The notes beneath the pieces are model-generated. The model did no database searches and had not been told where the DNA came from. It was given only the letters and a program-made list of their open reading frames with translations. Both the position numbers and the translations under genes were made by a program. Positions 36,105 to 46,181 of a stretch of DNA of 64,000 bases are shown piece by piece. How positions within the stretch are numbered: the first letter of the stretch is position 1; the number at the start of each line of letters is the position of its first letter. This DNA is from GCA-2697345 sp002697345 (GTDB lineage: Bacteria; Pseudomonadota; Alphaproteobacteria; Rhodobacterales; Rhodobacteraceae): NCBI GenBank assembly GCA_943787605.1, contig CALSNB010000001.1:310001-374000 (forward strand). The letters are read 5' to 3'.

Positions 36105-36972
36105 AGATGCCAATAGGTTTTTTCCAATCCTATCGATTGTCACTTTAATAGTTCTCTTTTGGTATGGTTTTTCTGTCGTCTTAAATGCTCCGTGGGCATA
36201 TGATCAAGCAAAAAGGCAATCAATTACGTTAACTCTTCCAGAATTAGTAAATAAGACATGGTCACAGAAAAGACCAAAATTACCTACACCGCATCAAGTC
36301 GCAAGTGAAATGTGGGATACAACAGTAAATCAAAAAATATCCTCCAAAAGATCTTTAGTTTTTCATGCCTGGATTACTTTTTCAGAAACAATGTTAGGCT
36401 TTATTATGGGTATGGGGTTGGGTATTGCATTGGCGATAGCTATTGTTCACAACAGAGCTACTGCGTTGAGTGTGATGCCGTGGATAATTACGAGTCAAAC
36501 CATTCCAATCCTAGCTCTTGCCCCAATGATAATTGTGGGGCTTGGATCAGCTGGCTTTAGCGGTTTACTTCCAATAGCCATAATTTCAATGTATCTATCA
36601 TTCTTTCCAGTAGTAGTCGGTATGGTAAAGGGTTTAAAAAGTCCGGAGCAGCTTGAAATTGATCAAATGAAGACCTGGTCTGCCACGGGACCTCAAGTTC
36701 TCCTTAAGTTACGCCTCCCAAAATCCATGCCATATCTTTTTACCTCATTAAAACTAGCAATGGCAGCTTCTTTGGTGGGCGCAATTGTTGGAGAACTTCC
36801 TTCAGGCGGGGGAGGAGGATTAGGCTTTAGAATGCTATCGGGCAGCACCTTTGGCAATACATTGCAAATTTGGAGTGGTTTATTCTCCGCTGCGATATTA
36901 GCGGCTGCCTTGATCGCAATTATAGGCTTTTTGCAAAAAATAGTTTTAAATAAAATGTCGCTGGAGCCTTAA
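36097..36972 (+). CDS. ABC transporter permease, first subunit
   Basis: The 291-residue protein is a binding-protein-dependent permease of the SsuC/TauC type. It has a long N-terminal region with one helix and a periplasmic stretch (residues about 30-85, containing LPTPHQVASEMWDTT), then five or six helices. The coupling EAA loop (EIDQMKTWSATGPQVLLKLRLP) is near residue 190. It overlaps both neighbours, typical of a tight operon, and heterodimerises with the following permease. Nucleobase-type substrate is inferred from the surrounding pyrimidine genes. Confidence 0.85.
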   Translation: MSKDANRFFPILSIVTLIVLFWYGFSVVLNAPWAYDQAKRQSITLTLPELVNKTWSQKRPKLPTPHQVASEMWDTTVNQKISSKRSLVFHAWITFSETMLGFIMGMGLGIALAIAIVHNRATALSVMPWIITSQTIPILALAPMIIVGLGSAGFSGLLPIAIISMYLSFFPVVVGMVKGLKSPEQLEIDQMKTWSATGPQVLLKLRLPKSMPYLFTSLKLAMAASLVGAIVGELPSGGGGGLGFRMLSGSTFGNTLQIWSGLFSAAILAAALIAIIGFLQKIVLNKMSLEP

Positions 36973-37817
36973 TGATTTATTTTTATTTAGCTTTATTATT
37001 TTGGATAATTGCTTGGGGGATAAACGTTTGGATTTCTCGACAAAAATCTATAAAAATCTTAAATATTATTCCTCCTATCCTTTTTGGAGCAAGTATACTT
37101 TTGATATGGGAAGCAACTATTTTTTATTTTAGTGTTAGTCCCGTCATCCTACCACCGCCTTCGGCGATTTTTTTTAAACTAATTACGAGTGTTCCAATGC
37201 TTTGGGCAGATTTCGTTCAGACCGTTATTAAGGGTGCTCTTTCAGGTTATATAATAGGTTGTGTATCAGCAATTGTTGTTGCTCTTATAGTAGACAAATT
37301 TAAATTTTTAGAACGTGGTTTGTTACCAATAGGAAATTTTATGGCGGCAATGCCAATTATTGGAATAGCTCCTATTTTAGTGATGTGGTATGGCTACGGA
37401 TGGCAATCAAAATCTGCGGTAGTTACTGTTATGGTCTTTTTCCCTATGTTGATTAATACTGTTCAGGGAATGAAGATGTCGGATCGTATTCACCGAGATT
37501 TGATGTTAACCTATAACGCCAGTTATATACAAACGTTACTAAAGTTAAGACTTTCTACTGCGATGCCATTTATATTCAATGGTTTAAAAATTAGTACAAC
37601 ATTGGCGTTAATTGGTGCTATAGTTGCGGAGTTTTTTGGCTCACCAGTCAGAGGAATGGGTTTTCGAATATCAACTGAGGCAGCACGCTTTGCATTAGAT
37701 ATGGTTTGGGCTGAGATAACCGTTGCGGCCATAGCTGGTTCTTTTTTTTATGGTAGTGTTGTTTTATTAGAAAAATGGTTCACTTTTTGGCATCCATCGC
37801 AAAGGGGTAGAGCTTGA
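36972..37817 (+). CDS. ABC transporter permease, second subunit
   Basis: The 281-residue permease has about six helices after an N-terminal hydrophobic pair and a PPPSAIFFKLI segment typical of the SsuC/ThiX family. The coupling loop MLTYNASYIQTLLKLRLSTAMPF near residues 176-198 contacts the ATPase. Its ATG overlaps the previous stop by one base. Together the two permeases form the channel, a two-permease arrangement seen in importers for pyrimidine-like compounds in related bacteria. Inferred role: uptake of pyrimidines or their breakdown intermediates. Confidence 0.85.
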   Translation: MIYFYLALLFWIIAWGINVWISRQKSIKILNIIPPILFGASILLIWEATIFYFSVSPVILPPPSAIFFKLITSVPMLWADFVQTVIKGALSGYIIGCVSAIVVALIVDKFKFLERGLLPIGNFMAAMPIIGIAPILVMWYGYGWQSKSAVVTVMVFFPMLINTVQGMKMSDRIHRDLMLTYNASYIQTLLKLRLSTAMPFIFNGLKISTTLALIGAIVAEFFGSPVRGMGFRISTEAARFALDMVWAEITVAAIAGSFFYGSVVLLEKWFTFWHPSQRGRA

Positions 37818-37861
37818 TATCAATAAGTGATAATATAAAATTATTAACAAGGAGGAAGAAA

Positions 37862-38842
37862 ATGAGAAACTGGACTAATTATATAATGAGTGCGTTATTT
37901 GCACTTACCGCATCGATGGCAAGTGCTGCTGATGATGTAACTATTCAATTAAAATGGGTAACGCAAACTCAGTTTGCAGGATACTATGTGGCTCAAGATA
38001 AAGGTTTTTATAAAGAAGAAGGCCTTAACGTGACCATAAAAGCTGGTGGGCCTGATATAGGTCCAATGAGTGTACTAGCTGGTGGAGGTGCCGATGTCGC
38101 CGTGGACTGGATGCCTTCTGCTCTAGCAGCACGTGAAAAAGGCTTTAACGCAGTAAATATTGCGCAACCCTTTAAGAGCTCGGGTATGATGTTAGTATGT
38201 CGAAAAGATCGAGGTGTTAATACCGTTGCTGACTTGAAAGGAAAAAACCTTTATGTTTGGTACTATGGTAATGAATGGCCATTTCTTAGCTGGATGAACA
38301 AGCTTGGTTTAAAACCTGATCAAGATATATCTGTATTTAGACAAGGTTGGGATATTTTACCGCTTACACAAGGTGATGCAGCCTGCGTATCCGCTATGGC
38401 TTACAACGAGTACTGGCAAGTTCTTAATGAAGGTCTTAAGCCAGAAGAATTAACTGTTTTTAGATATGAAGATGAAGGTGTTGCAACGCTTGAAGATGGT
38501 CTTTATGTTCATGGAGACAATTTAAAGGATGCAGCTTTCAAAGATAAGATGGTTCGTTTCGTTAGAGCATCTATGAAAGGCTGGAAATACGCCGAAACTA
38601 ATCAGGCAGAAGCCGCTGAGATCGTAGTAAATAATGATGACTCTGGAGCGCAAACCGTAGATCACAATACTACACAAATGGGTGAAATTGCAAAACTTAC
38701 AGCTGGAAGTAATGGCTCGCTCTCAGAAGCTGACTTTAACAGAACTGTTGATAGTTTAATGACTGGAGGATCTGATCCAGTTATAACTAAAATGCCTGTT
38801 GGAGCTTGGTCGCACGCAATTACGGATGCAGCTCTAAACTAA
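37862..38842 (+). CDS. ABC transporter substrate-binding protein (THI5/NMT1-like)
   Basis: From ATG 37862, preceded by AAGGAGG, the 326-residue protein has a signal peptide of about 24 residues ending ASAADD. The mature part is a type II periplasmic-binding fold of the THI5/NMT1 kind (VTIQLKWVTQTQFAGYYVAQ), the family that binds hydroxymethylpyrimidine, sulfonates and other small ring compounds. Its location downstream of the pyrimidine-degradation genes and importer suggests pyrimidine uptake. The alternative start at 37814 lacks a ribosome-binding site. A strong hairpin terminator follows. Confidence 0.85.
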   Translation: MRNWTNYIMSALFALTASMASAADDVTIQLKWVTQTQFAGYYVAQDKGFYKEEGLNVTIKAGGPDIGPMSVLAGGGADVAVDWMPSALAAREKGFNAVNIAQPFKSSGMMLVCRKDRGVNTVADLKGKNLYVWYYGNEWPFLSWMNKLGLKPDQDISVFRQGWDILPLTQGDAACVSAMAYNEYWQVLNEGLKPEELTVFRYEDEGVATLEDGLYVHGDNLKDAAFKDKMVRFVRASMKGWKYAETNQAEAAEIVVNNDDSGAQTVDHNTTQMGEIAKLTAGSNGSLSEADFNRTVDSLMTGGSDPVITKMPVGAWSHAITDAALN

Positions 38843-38874
38843 TCAGTGCAAGATTCTGTATTTAAAAGAAATTT

Positions 38875-38907
38875 AATGGCGCTGATTGAATTTGGCGCCA
38901 TTTTTCT
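38875..38907 (+). terminator. Rho-independent terminator after the pyrimidine importer
   Basis: An 8-bp stem (AATGGCGC pairing with GCGCCATT) with a 12-base loop is followed by TTTCT. It lies 33 bases after the binding-protein stop and ends the pyrimidine operon before ccmF. Confidence 0.8.
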
Positions 38908-39025
38908 ATAATTCACATAAATTTTGAATCTTCCCTTAAAACCATAATAGAGGCAACGGGTCGCGCTTACAGCTCTTGACCTTTGCTTTCTATCGGCCCA
39001 AAGATGGATATAATTTGAGGTTAAA

Positions 39026-41009
39026 ATGATCCCTGAACTTGGACAATTCTCACTAATTTTAGCCCTCTTAATAGCTATTGTGCAAAGCACTTTGCCTATT
39101 ACTGGTTTAGTAAGAAAAAATTCAATATGGATTAACTCAGCAAAGTATTTGGCACTTTTACAGTTCTTTTTAGTTCTAATCGCTTTTATGGCCTTAATGC
39201 GGTCATATATTGTGAGTGACTTCACAGTGACTAACGTTGTCAATAACTCACACTCAAATAAACCCTTACTATACAAAATTGTTGGAACATGGGGTAATCA
39301 CGAAGGTTCTATTTTATTGTGGGTTTTAATTTTAGTGGCCTTTGGTGGTGCTCTATCTCTTTTTGGATCTAATATTCCAACCACATTAAGGGCCCGAGTT
39401 TTAAGTGTTCAAGGTTGGATTTGTGTTGGGTTTATTAGTTTTATGTTGTTTACTTCTAACCCGTTTGAAAGAACTTTTCCGCCACCTTTGAATGGAAATG
39501 ATTTAAACCCCTTATTGCAAGACATTGGTTTAGCTATTCATCCACCTTTATTATATGTTGGGTACGTAGGGTTCTCGATCGTTTTCTCTTTTGCTATTGC
39601 TGCATTACTCGAAGGTGAGGTTAGCTCCGCTTGGGCTAGGTGGGTGAGACCTTGGATTCTAATTTCTTGGACTAGCCTTTCTGCTGGAATAGCGCTCGGT
39701 GCGTGGTGGGCGTACTATGAACTTGGTTGGGGCGGTTGGTGGTTTTGGGACCCCGTTGAAAATGTATCCTTCATGCCTTGGTTGGTTGGTACGGCATTAC
39801 TTCACTCAGCAATTGTGACTGAGAAAAGAGGTGCTTTTAAGGCTTGGACTGTACTGCTCGCTATTTTAACATTCTCATTATCCCTCTTAGGAACATTTAT
39901 AGTTCGTTCCGGTCTATTAACCTCAGTGCATTCTTTTGCTGTTGATCCTGAACGTGGAATATACATTTTAATTTTGCTAGCACTCTCAATCGGTGGTTCA
40001 TTATTGTTGTTTGCCTATCGAGCGCCATCACTAGAGGGTGGTGGTTTGTTTTCACCGATCAGTAGAGAATCTGGCTTACTCTTAAACAACTTATTTCTAA
40101 CTACGTGCTGCAGTAATAGTACTTTTTGGAACTTTGTACCCTCTATTTTTGGAGGGGATTACCGGAGAAAAAATTTCTGTTGGGCCTCCCTTTTTCAACA
40201 TTTCTTTTACTCCAATTGGGCTATTGTTGGGGTCAACAATGGCGATTGGCCCCTATCTTAAATGGAAAAAAGCAGATATCGCTGGGATCTTATCTAGGAT
40301 AAAATTTTTATTTTTTGTTTCGTTGGGGGTATCTTTATTTGTTTGGTACCTTAAAACTTCTGGTCCAGTATTTGCAATTGTTGGTGTGGGAGTTTCATTT
40401 TGGTTGTTTACTGCAACTCTTTTTGAATGGATGGATCGAGTAAAACTATTTAGTAAAAATTATTTTAGTATTTTTAAAAGAATTAGATCCCAACCTAGAT
40501 CTGCGAATGGAATGTCAATCGCTCATCTTGGGATGTCTTTTATTATTCTTGGAGTTGTTGGTTCTAGTGCTTGGAAAGAGGAAGTTATTGGCTTTGCAGA
40601 AAAGGGATCACAGCTAGAGGTGGCCGGTTTTTTAGTAACCTTTGGGGGAGTATCTCTCCATCAGGGACCTAATTATAACTCAGAAAAAGCAACTGTCAAA
40701 GTAGAGAAAGACGGTAAATTCCTTGAAAACCTCTATCCGGAAAGAAGATCATATCTTGCTACTGGGACTAGCACTACAGAAAGTGCTATTCGTCAAAGTT
40801 TAGCTGGAGATCTATACGTAACAATATCTGAGCCAGCTAATAATAAGTTTAAGGGCAAGTGGGTATTAAGATTGATCTATGAGCCATTGGTAAATTTTAT
40901 TTGGTTGGGTGCTAGTTTTCTTGCTCTGGGCGGGATTATTTCTATTACTGACAAGCGTTACAAAGTTGGCCGAACCTTTAAGATACAGGAGAACAAAACC
41001 TGCCAATAA
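39026..41009 (+). CDS. ccmF: Cytochrome c heme lyase subunit CcmF, frameshifted
   Basis: The gene encodes the large multi-spanning CcmF, here in two frames. The first half carries the tryptophan-rich WWD motif, GWGGWWFWDPVENVSFMPW (about residues 234-252), and heme-binding His positions such as the one in AIHPPLLY. The second half, from AAVIVLFGTLYPLFLEG, contains the periplasmic beta domain and the final helix. Dropping the extra T at 40106 restores TTAAVIV and gives 660 residues, the normal length. CcmF joins reduced heme from holo-CcmE to apocytochrome c in the inner membrane. It is first in ccmF-ccmG-ccmH-ccmI. ccmABCDE are not in the window. Confidence 0.9.
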
Positions 41010-41034
41010 AGTGGTTAGATTGGATAATTTTTAA

Positions 41035-41576
41035 ATGCGTCGATTTGTTTTTTTAACTCCTCTTGCTTTAAGTTTAATTATTGGTGCTTTTGCAGTTTGG
41101 GGGCTCTTAAATGATCGAAACCCTTCTGAGATACCGTCTGCGCTCATCAATCGCTCGGTTCCAAACTTTGATCTATTACCTCTGCCTGGTTTAAATTCTC
41201 CAGGTTTGTCCAAAAAAGAACTATTAAACCTTGAAAAGGTTTCGGTAGTAAATTTTTTTGCATCTTGGTGTTTACCGTGCCGTGCTGAACATCAATCATT
41301 TATTAAGCTTTCAAGAAATGATGATATTGAATTATAGGTATCAATTATAAAGATAATGATAAGGATGCACTCGACTGGTTAACTGAATTAGGTAACCCTT
41401 ATACCTACGTAGGAAATGACTTTTCAGGAAGGACGGGTATTGACTGGGGAATAACAGGAGTTCCAGAGACTTTTATAGTTAATAAGAATGGAAAAGTAGT
41501 TCACCGGTTCTCTGGACCATTAGTGGGTGAAAGATTTGAAGAGTTTAAAGAGCTCTTAATGCTAGAGTTAAAGTGA
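41035..41576 (+). CDS. ccmG: Cytochrome c maturation thioredoxin CcmG/DsbE, frameshifted
   Basis: A membrane-anchored periplasmic thioredoxin-like protein. One N-terminal helix (residues 5-24) is followed by the conserved VPNFDLLPLPGL and the redox motif ASWCLPCRAEH. The frame breaks near 41334 at GAATTATAG and resumes with IGINYKDNDKDALDWL and the cis-Pro region GVPETFIV. One added base gives 180 residues, the usual length. CcmG keeps the CXXCH cysteines of apocytochromes reduced for heme attachment and receives electrons from a DsbD-type protein. Such a protein is encoded nearby at 43202. Confidence 0.88.
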
Positions 41577-41581
41577 TATAA

Positions 41582-42055
41582 ATGAATCATTTAAAGCTTT
41601 TCTTTATTACTTTTTTTTATCTGGTACCTATGGGTAGCAGTATGGCAGTTGAGCCAGATGAAGTTTTAACAGATTCAAAGCTAGAAAGTCGTGCTAGGGA
41701 TATTTCAACAAATGTTCGATGCGTTGTTTGTCAAAACGAACCTATTGATACATCAAACTCTGGTGTAGCTCGTGATCTACGTATATTAATCCGTGAAAGG
41801 TTATTGGCCGGAGATAGTAATAAAGAAGTTTTTAAGTATTTAGTGGATCGATATGGTAATTTTATATTATTTAAACCTCCATTAACTCTCTCCACAGCGC
41901 TCCTTTGGTTTATGCCATTATTAGTGTTTACGCTGGGCGTGATAATATTAGTTGGAGCTTTAAAAAAAGCATCGCCCTTAAAAAGGTCTAAAACTTTTAG
42001 TGTTTCTAACGAAAAAAAACTTGATGTATTAGAAAACGAAAAAGAGAAAGATTAA
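41582..42055 (+). CDS. ccmH: Cytochrome c maturation protein CcmH
   Basis: The 157-residue protein has a signal peptide, the redox motif VRCVVCQNEPID (about residues 46-57) typical of CcmH/CycL, and the downstream RYGNFILFKPP. A C-terminal membrane helix (LLWFMPLLVFTLGVII) anchors it in the inner membrane. It reduces the apocytochrome c disulfide with CcmG before heme ligation. Its frame is intact, unlike its neighbours ccmF, ccmG and ccmI. It begins 5 bases after ccmG and ends 2 bases before ccmI. Confidence 0.9.
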   Translation: MNHLKLFFITFFYLVPMGSSMAVEPDEVLTDSKLESRARDISTNVRCVVCQNEPIDTSNSGVARDLRILIRERLLAGDSNKEVFKYLVDRYGNFILFKPPLTLSTALLWFMPLLVFTLGVIILVGALKKASPLKRSKTFSVSNEKKLDVLENEKEKD

Positions 42056-42057
42056 TC

Positions 42058-43199
42058 ATGCTAGTTGTTATTGGAATAATTCTTTCTCTAATAGTGGTGT
42101 TGGTTTTAATTCTTTCTAGTTTAAGCCCCAAAAATAATGAACGTTCGCCTGAAGATTGGAAAATTTTAACTCTTGAAAGCAAACTACTTGAAATTGATGA
42201 TGATTTTAAAAGAAACTTAATTACAGATGAAGTAGCAAAAATCTTGAAAGAGAAGATTAATGGTGAAATTTTATTATTAGAAAAGCAAACTCCACTTCAA
42301 TTAAGTAAAAAAAAGCCAAAAGGGTCATTCTTTATAGTTGGTTTAGCTTTTATAATTCCAATTCTAGCTCTCTATATACATTTACGTGTTGGTGGTTCTG
42401 GGATACCTAGCGTTTCTTATGAAGACCGTGCCGTTGAGTTTAAGGATATTAAAAACCTAGAAGAATTAATAGAAAAATTATCTAAAAGATTAAAAGAAGA
42501 CTCTTCCGGAGGAGATCCTGTAGGATGGGAACTCTTGGGCGACGTCTATATGAATAATTTGAGTTACTTAAAGCTATTGATGCTTATACCCAGTTAGTGA
42601 CAATAAAAACTGCAGACTCAAACGCCTGGGCAAAATTAGCTAATGCGCTTGTCGCTTTAGAGAACGGTTTGATAAATCAAGCAGCGCTAAATGCCATAGA
42701 AAGTTCTCTAGAAATCGATCATCTAAATCCAACAGCCCAGTACTTAAAAGCATTATTTTTAGAGCAAGAAGGTGAAATAGGGGTAGCATTTACAATACTG
42801 GCTAATCGACTTGAGTTCGATAAAATAGCTATGCCTTGGACTGAATTATTTGTTAGTGAGGCTAATAGATTAGGCCAAATATTAGGTTACGATATGATTG
42901 GTTTATCAAATGAGACTGAGGCGTCAGTAAGGGGTCAAGATGAGTTGGTGCCCGGAAAGATGAGTAATAAAGCAACTGAAGCATTTATCAACTCTATGGT
43001 TTTCAACCTAGAGGAGAGGTTGAAAGCAGAACCAAATGATATTGATGGTTGGTTGCAGTTGGTAAAATCATATATCGTGTTAAAAAAAGTGCCTTTAGCT
43101 AAGGAAACTATAACATACGTTTATAAGTTAGTTAGTGAACTTCCAAGATCAGACGTAAGATGGGACGTTTATAACAAGCTATTAAAAGAACTTGAATGA
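42058..43199 (+). CDS. ccmI: Cytochrome c biogenesis TPR protein CcmI, frameshifted
   Basis: Two overlapping frames encode one TPR protein. The first half has an N-terminal membrane helix, a coiled polar stretch, and a second helix (FFIVGLAFIIPILALYIHL). Beyond the break the frame resumes at LLKAIDAYTQLVTIKTADSNAWAKLANAL, with tetratricopeptide repeats. The break is in the TTT run at 42558-42560; one added T yields 380 residues, the family's length. CcmI is an apocytochrome c chaperone that presents it to CcmF/H. Its stop is 2 bases from that of the convergent dsbD-like gene. Confidence 0.8.
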
Positions 43200-43201
43200 T
43201 A

Positions 43202-45301
43202 TTACTTAGCATTTTTTAAGGCATTTATTACTAGTTCAGATGTTAATATTTCTGGTAATATTATTCCTGATTTAGCACTTGGCCCGTAAACTATGTTAAA
43301 GGGAATTCCAAAGCGACCATTTTCATTTAGGTAACTTAAGATTTTTGAATTTTTTTGTGTCCAATCACCGCGCATTTTAACAACATTTTGTTTATTTAAA
43401 GCCATTTTTACATAAGAACTATCAAGGACAAGAAGTTTGTTTGCCTTACAGGTTAAACACCAATCTGCCGTAATATCAATAAAAACTACTCTCTCAGACT
43501 CAACAAGAATATCTTTTTGAACTGTATCAAATGCCTCCCAAGAATTATCTAGTTTTTCAGTCCAATTATTTTTTGAAGGGATTATCGTAGAGTGTGTTAC
43601 AGAAAACATTATAAAAGTTAGAAAAAAAGTATACTTTAATAAGTTAATTTTTATGAATTTTAAAGATAAAATTGCTATAAGAAGTGTAATTTGTAAAATT
43701 AATAAAGACTGAAAACTTTCTACGGAAATGAGTAACCAAGAAAACCAACAAGCTGTCATTATAATCAATATCCCAAGCAAATTTTTAACAGTTTTCATCC
43801 ATTTTCCGGGGCGTGGGAAAAACATAATGAGTCTAGGTGCTGCAGCAACAATTAAGTATGGGCTTGCTAAACCCAAACCAATAAATGAAAATATGATTAG
43901 AGATTTTACTCCACCTAATGTAAGAGCAAATGCCACCGCTGAACCTAAGAAAGGAGCAGAGCAGGGGGTGGCAAGTAATGCTGCAAAACAACCACTTAAA
44001 AAATCACCAGTTAAACCATTTTTATTGGAAAGTTGATAAAGTTTTGTATTCAATTTTTGAGGTAAGATAATTTCCAGACCACCTAACATGTTAATAGAAA
44101 AGATGATGAGGATAACAATAATAAAACTTAAAAAAACTGGACTTTGGAATTGCACTCCCCAGCCAATTTTCCCACCCATGATTTGAATTAAAAAGAGTAA
44201 CCCGTTTAAGATCCACATAAATGATATAATTCCAAATGCTGATGAAATAAATTTATGACGAATTTTATCGCTTGAATACGATTGCGAGTTTATCACGGAG
44301 TTAATCTTTAATAATAAAACTGGCAGAACACATGGCATTACGTTAAGTATTAACCCTCCAACGAACGCAAAAAATATAATTATCGCAAAACTGTTTCCAT
44401 ATAATGCATTACTTCGTGAGTGCGTTGTATCTTCTATAACTTTTAAGTTTTTATAAGTTGAAGAAATTTTACCATTAGAAATAGTTAATGTTATTGGGTT
44501 ATCAATTTTTTTATAATCTAAAATTGGTAACTGGATGGTTGCCAATTTTTTATCTTGATCAAATGTATTTATGGGGGCGTCAAATACCATATCTGTTTGG
44601 GTTTCAGGGAAGACATGAACCTCATTTATATTTTTAAAGGACTGAATCTCAACAAAAAGACTCTCTTTGTTAGGGTTTATAAAAACAGAATTTAGTTTAA
44701 ATTGGCTGTTTGGACCATCTACCGGTATTTTTGCTAGGCTGGATGACAGTTCTTCCCTTGATAAAGGATCGATAACCTCAACTTCTGAAAGAGATAATTT
44801 CAAAATAAAACTTTTGGGGATACACACGTCTTTACAAACTAAAATTGAGATATTCGCAGTTAACGATGTGGATTCTCCTGGATTTTTTAACACAATATTT
44901 ATTGGAAAAATTACTTTGTTAGAGTATCCGTAATTTTCAATTTCAAACTCTTGAAATCTTTCAGGAGTTGGCCAGTAGAATTTTGTATGAAGTACGTTAG
45001 TTGAATCCTCCCAATCGATTTCTGGCGGAAGCCCAACTTGACCAGGTGAGCGCCAATATGTTTTCCAGCCTTTTTCTAATTTAATCGATAACCCTGCAGA
45101 AATTGTACGTGCATTAGAACTAATTTTATTTTCTGCTGTAATTAGTGTAGCAACCATTTCTTTTGAGATAAAAGGTTTTGACGTTGCACCAAGAGTGAAG
45201 TTGGTTGAGAGACAAATAGATATTAATCCCACAAGGATATATATTACAATCCTATTTAGTCTGGAAATTAGTTTAAAATTAGAATTAAAACACTCAGCCA
45301 A
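43202..45301 (-). CDS. dsbD: Thiol:disulfide interchange protein, DsbD/ScsB-like
   Basis: The 699-residue protein has three parts. An N-terminal signal/anchor and large periplasmic immunoglobulin-like region (about 50-290) contain CKDVCIP. A multi-helix core holds the redox pair in NVMPCVLPV and LATPCSAPF. A C-terminal thioredoxin-like domain carries DWCLTCKANK. This is the DsbD-family electron relay from cytoplasmic thioredoxin to periplasmic partners. The long N-terminal region is like ScsB-type members. It would reduce CcmG and a DsbC-like isomerase. The start is probably TTG 45301, with AGGAAA upstream; no better start is near. It is convergent with ccmI. Confidence 0.88.
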   Translation of the reverse strand: MAECFNSNFKLISRLNRIVIYILVGLISICLSTNFTLGATSKPFISKEMVATLITAENKISSNARTISAGLSIKLEKGWKTYWRSPGQVGLPPEIDWEDSTNVLHTKFYWPTPERFQEFEIENYGYSNKVIFPINIVLKNPGESTSLTANISILVCKDVCIPKSFILKLSLSEVEVIDPLSREELSSSLAKIPVDGPNSQFKLNSVFINPNKESLFVEIQSFKNINEVHVFPETQTDMVFDAPINTFDQDKKLATIQLPILDYKKIDNPITLTISNGKISSTYKNLKVIEDTTHSRSNALYGNSFAIIIFFAFVGGLILNVMPCVLPVLLLKINSVINSQSYSSDKIRHKFISSAFGIISFMWILNGLLFLIQIMGGKIGWGVQFQSPVFLSFIIVILIIFSINMLGGLEIILPQKLNTKLYQLSNKNGLTGDFLSGCFAALLATPCSAPFLGSAVAFALTLGGVKSLIIFSFIGLGLASPYLIVAAAPRLIMFFPRPGKWMKTVKNLLGILIIMTACWFSWLLISVESFQSLLILQITLLIAILSLKFIKINLLKYTFFLTFIMFSVTHSTIIPSKNNWTEKLDNSWEAFDTVQKDILVESERVVFIDITADWCLTCKANKLLVLDSSYVKMALNKQNVVKMRGDWTQKNSKILSYLNENGRFGIPFNIVYGPSAKSGIILPEILTSELVINALKNAK

Positions 45302-45409
45302 TGATATTTCCTATTTATAATATTAGTAATGTAAGAATCTTTGTATTTGATAATAGTTATTTCTTAATAATCGTTATATGATCAGTTAGTTTTTAAGGAT
45401 TTATAATAA

Positions 45410-46138
45410 ATGAAACATCTTTTAGCACTTTCTATATTTTTATTAAATATTTTGTTTGGGTTAACATCCGCAGCCGATGAAGTTTCCGATCTGATATTAG
45501 AACAAAAAGTCTTAAACATAATACGTAATAACCCTGAAATAGTTCTTGAAGCAATAAAACTTCTTCAGGACAATGAAGTTAGCGTTGAAATAAATGATAA
45601 AGGGGAAACTCAAAAATCAAGTAATCAAATCTTTAAAGATGATCCACATGCACCTATTTTAGGAAATCCAGATGGAAGTGTGACAATAATAGAGTTCTTT
45701 GATTATAATTGTGGCTATTGTAGGAAAGCATTTAGAACAATTATGGATCTCATTAAAGAAAATAAAAATATAAGGGTGGTAATGCGAGAGTGGCCAATTT
45801 TAGGCGAGGCTTCCGTATTTGCCGCTAAGGCAAGCCTGGCTGCAAATAAACAGGGTAAGTATGAAGAACTTCATGCAGCATTAATGAATAATAGAGGTCG
45901 GGTTAGTAAGAAGTCGGTTATCGAAGCCGCAAAAAAAATTGGAATTAATATAGAGAAATTAAAAGAAGATATGAACTCTCAACTTGTTCTTAACCATCTT
46001 CAAGGTAGTAATAATTTAAGTAAAATTTTGGGAATAAATGGCACTCCTGCTTTTGTGTTTGGTGATCAAGTTGTTCCGGGTGCGATTGATTTAAAAAGTA
46101 TGAGAACGTTAGCTGGGGAAATAGAAAAACTTAAGTAG
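45410..46138 (+). CDS. DsbA-family thiol:disulfide oxidoreductase (Com1-like)
   Basis: The 242-residue periplasmic protein has a signal peptide of about 22 residues and an N-terminal helical region typical of Com1/ScsC-like DsbA proteins. The thioredoxin domain with helical insert follows, containing FFDYNCGYCRKAF with the CGYC active site and the cis-Pro at GINGTPAFVFG. It is divergent from the dsbD-like gene, so the two may act together as an ScsB/ScsC-like redox pair. Oxidase or isomerase activity cannot be told from sequence. It is convergent with allA. Confidence 0.85.
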   Translation: MKHLLALSIFLLNILFGLTSAADEVSDLILEQKVLNIIRNNPEIVLEAIKLLQDNEVSVEINDKGETQKSSNQIFKDDPHAPILGNPDGSVTIIEFFDYNCGYCRKAFRTIMDLIKENKNIRVVMREWPILGEASVFAAKASLAANKQGKYEELHAALMNNRGRVSKKSVIEAAKKIGINIEKLKEDMNSQLVLNHLQGSNNLSKILGINGTPAFVFGDQVVPGAIDLKSMRTLAGEIEKLK

Positions 46139-46181
46139 AATTGGATTGTTAAAAAGTACTTAAATAAGTTCTAATTCAGAT

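Noticed and set aside
38839..39276. A 145-codon open frame on the minus strand over the start of ccmF
   Set aside because: It overlaps the ccmF coding start and the preceding terminator on the opposite strand and has no motif, so it is a shadow.
43728..44036. A 102-codon open frame antisense to the dsbD-like gene
   Set aside because: It mirrors the membrane region of a conserved protein and has no independent support.
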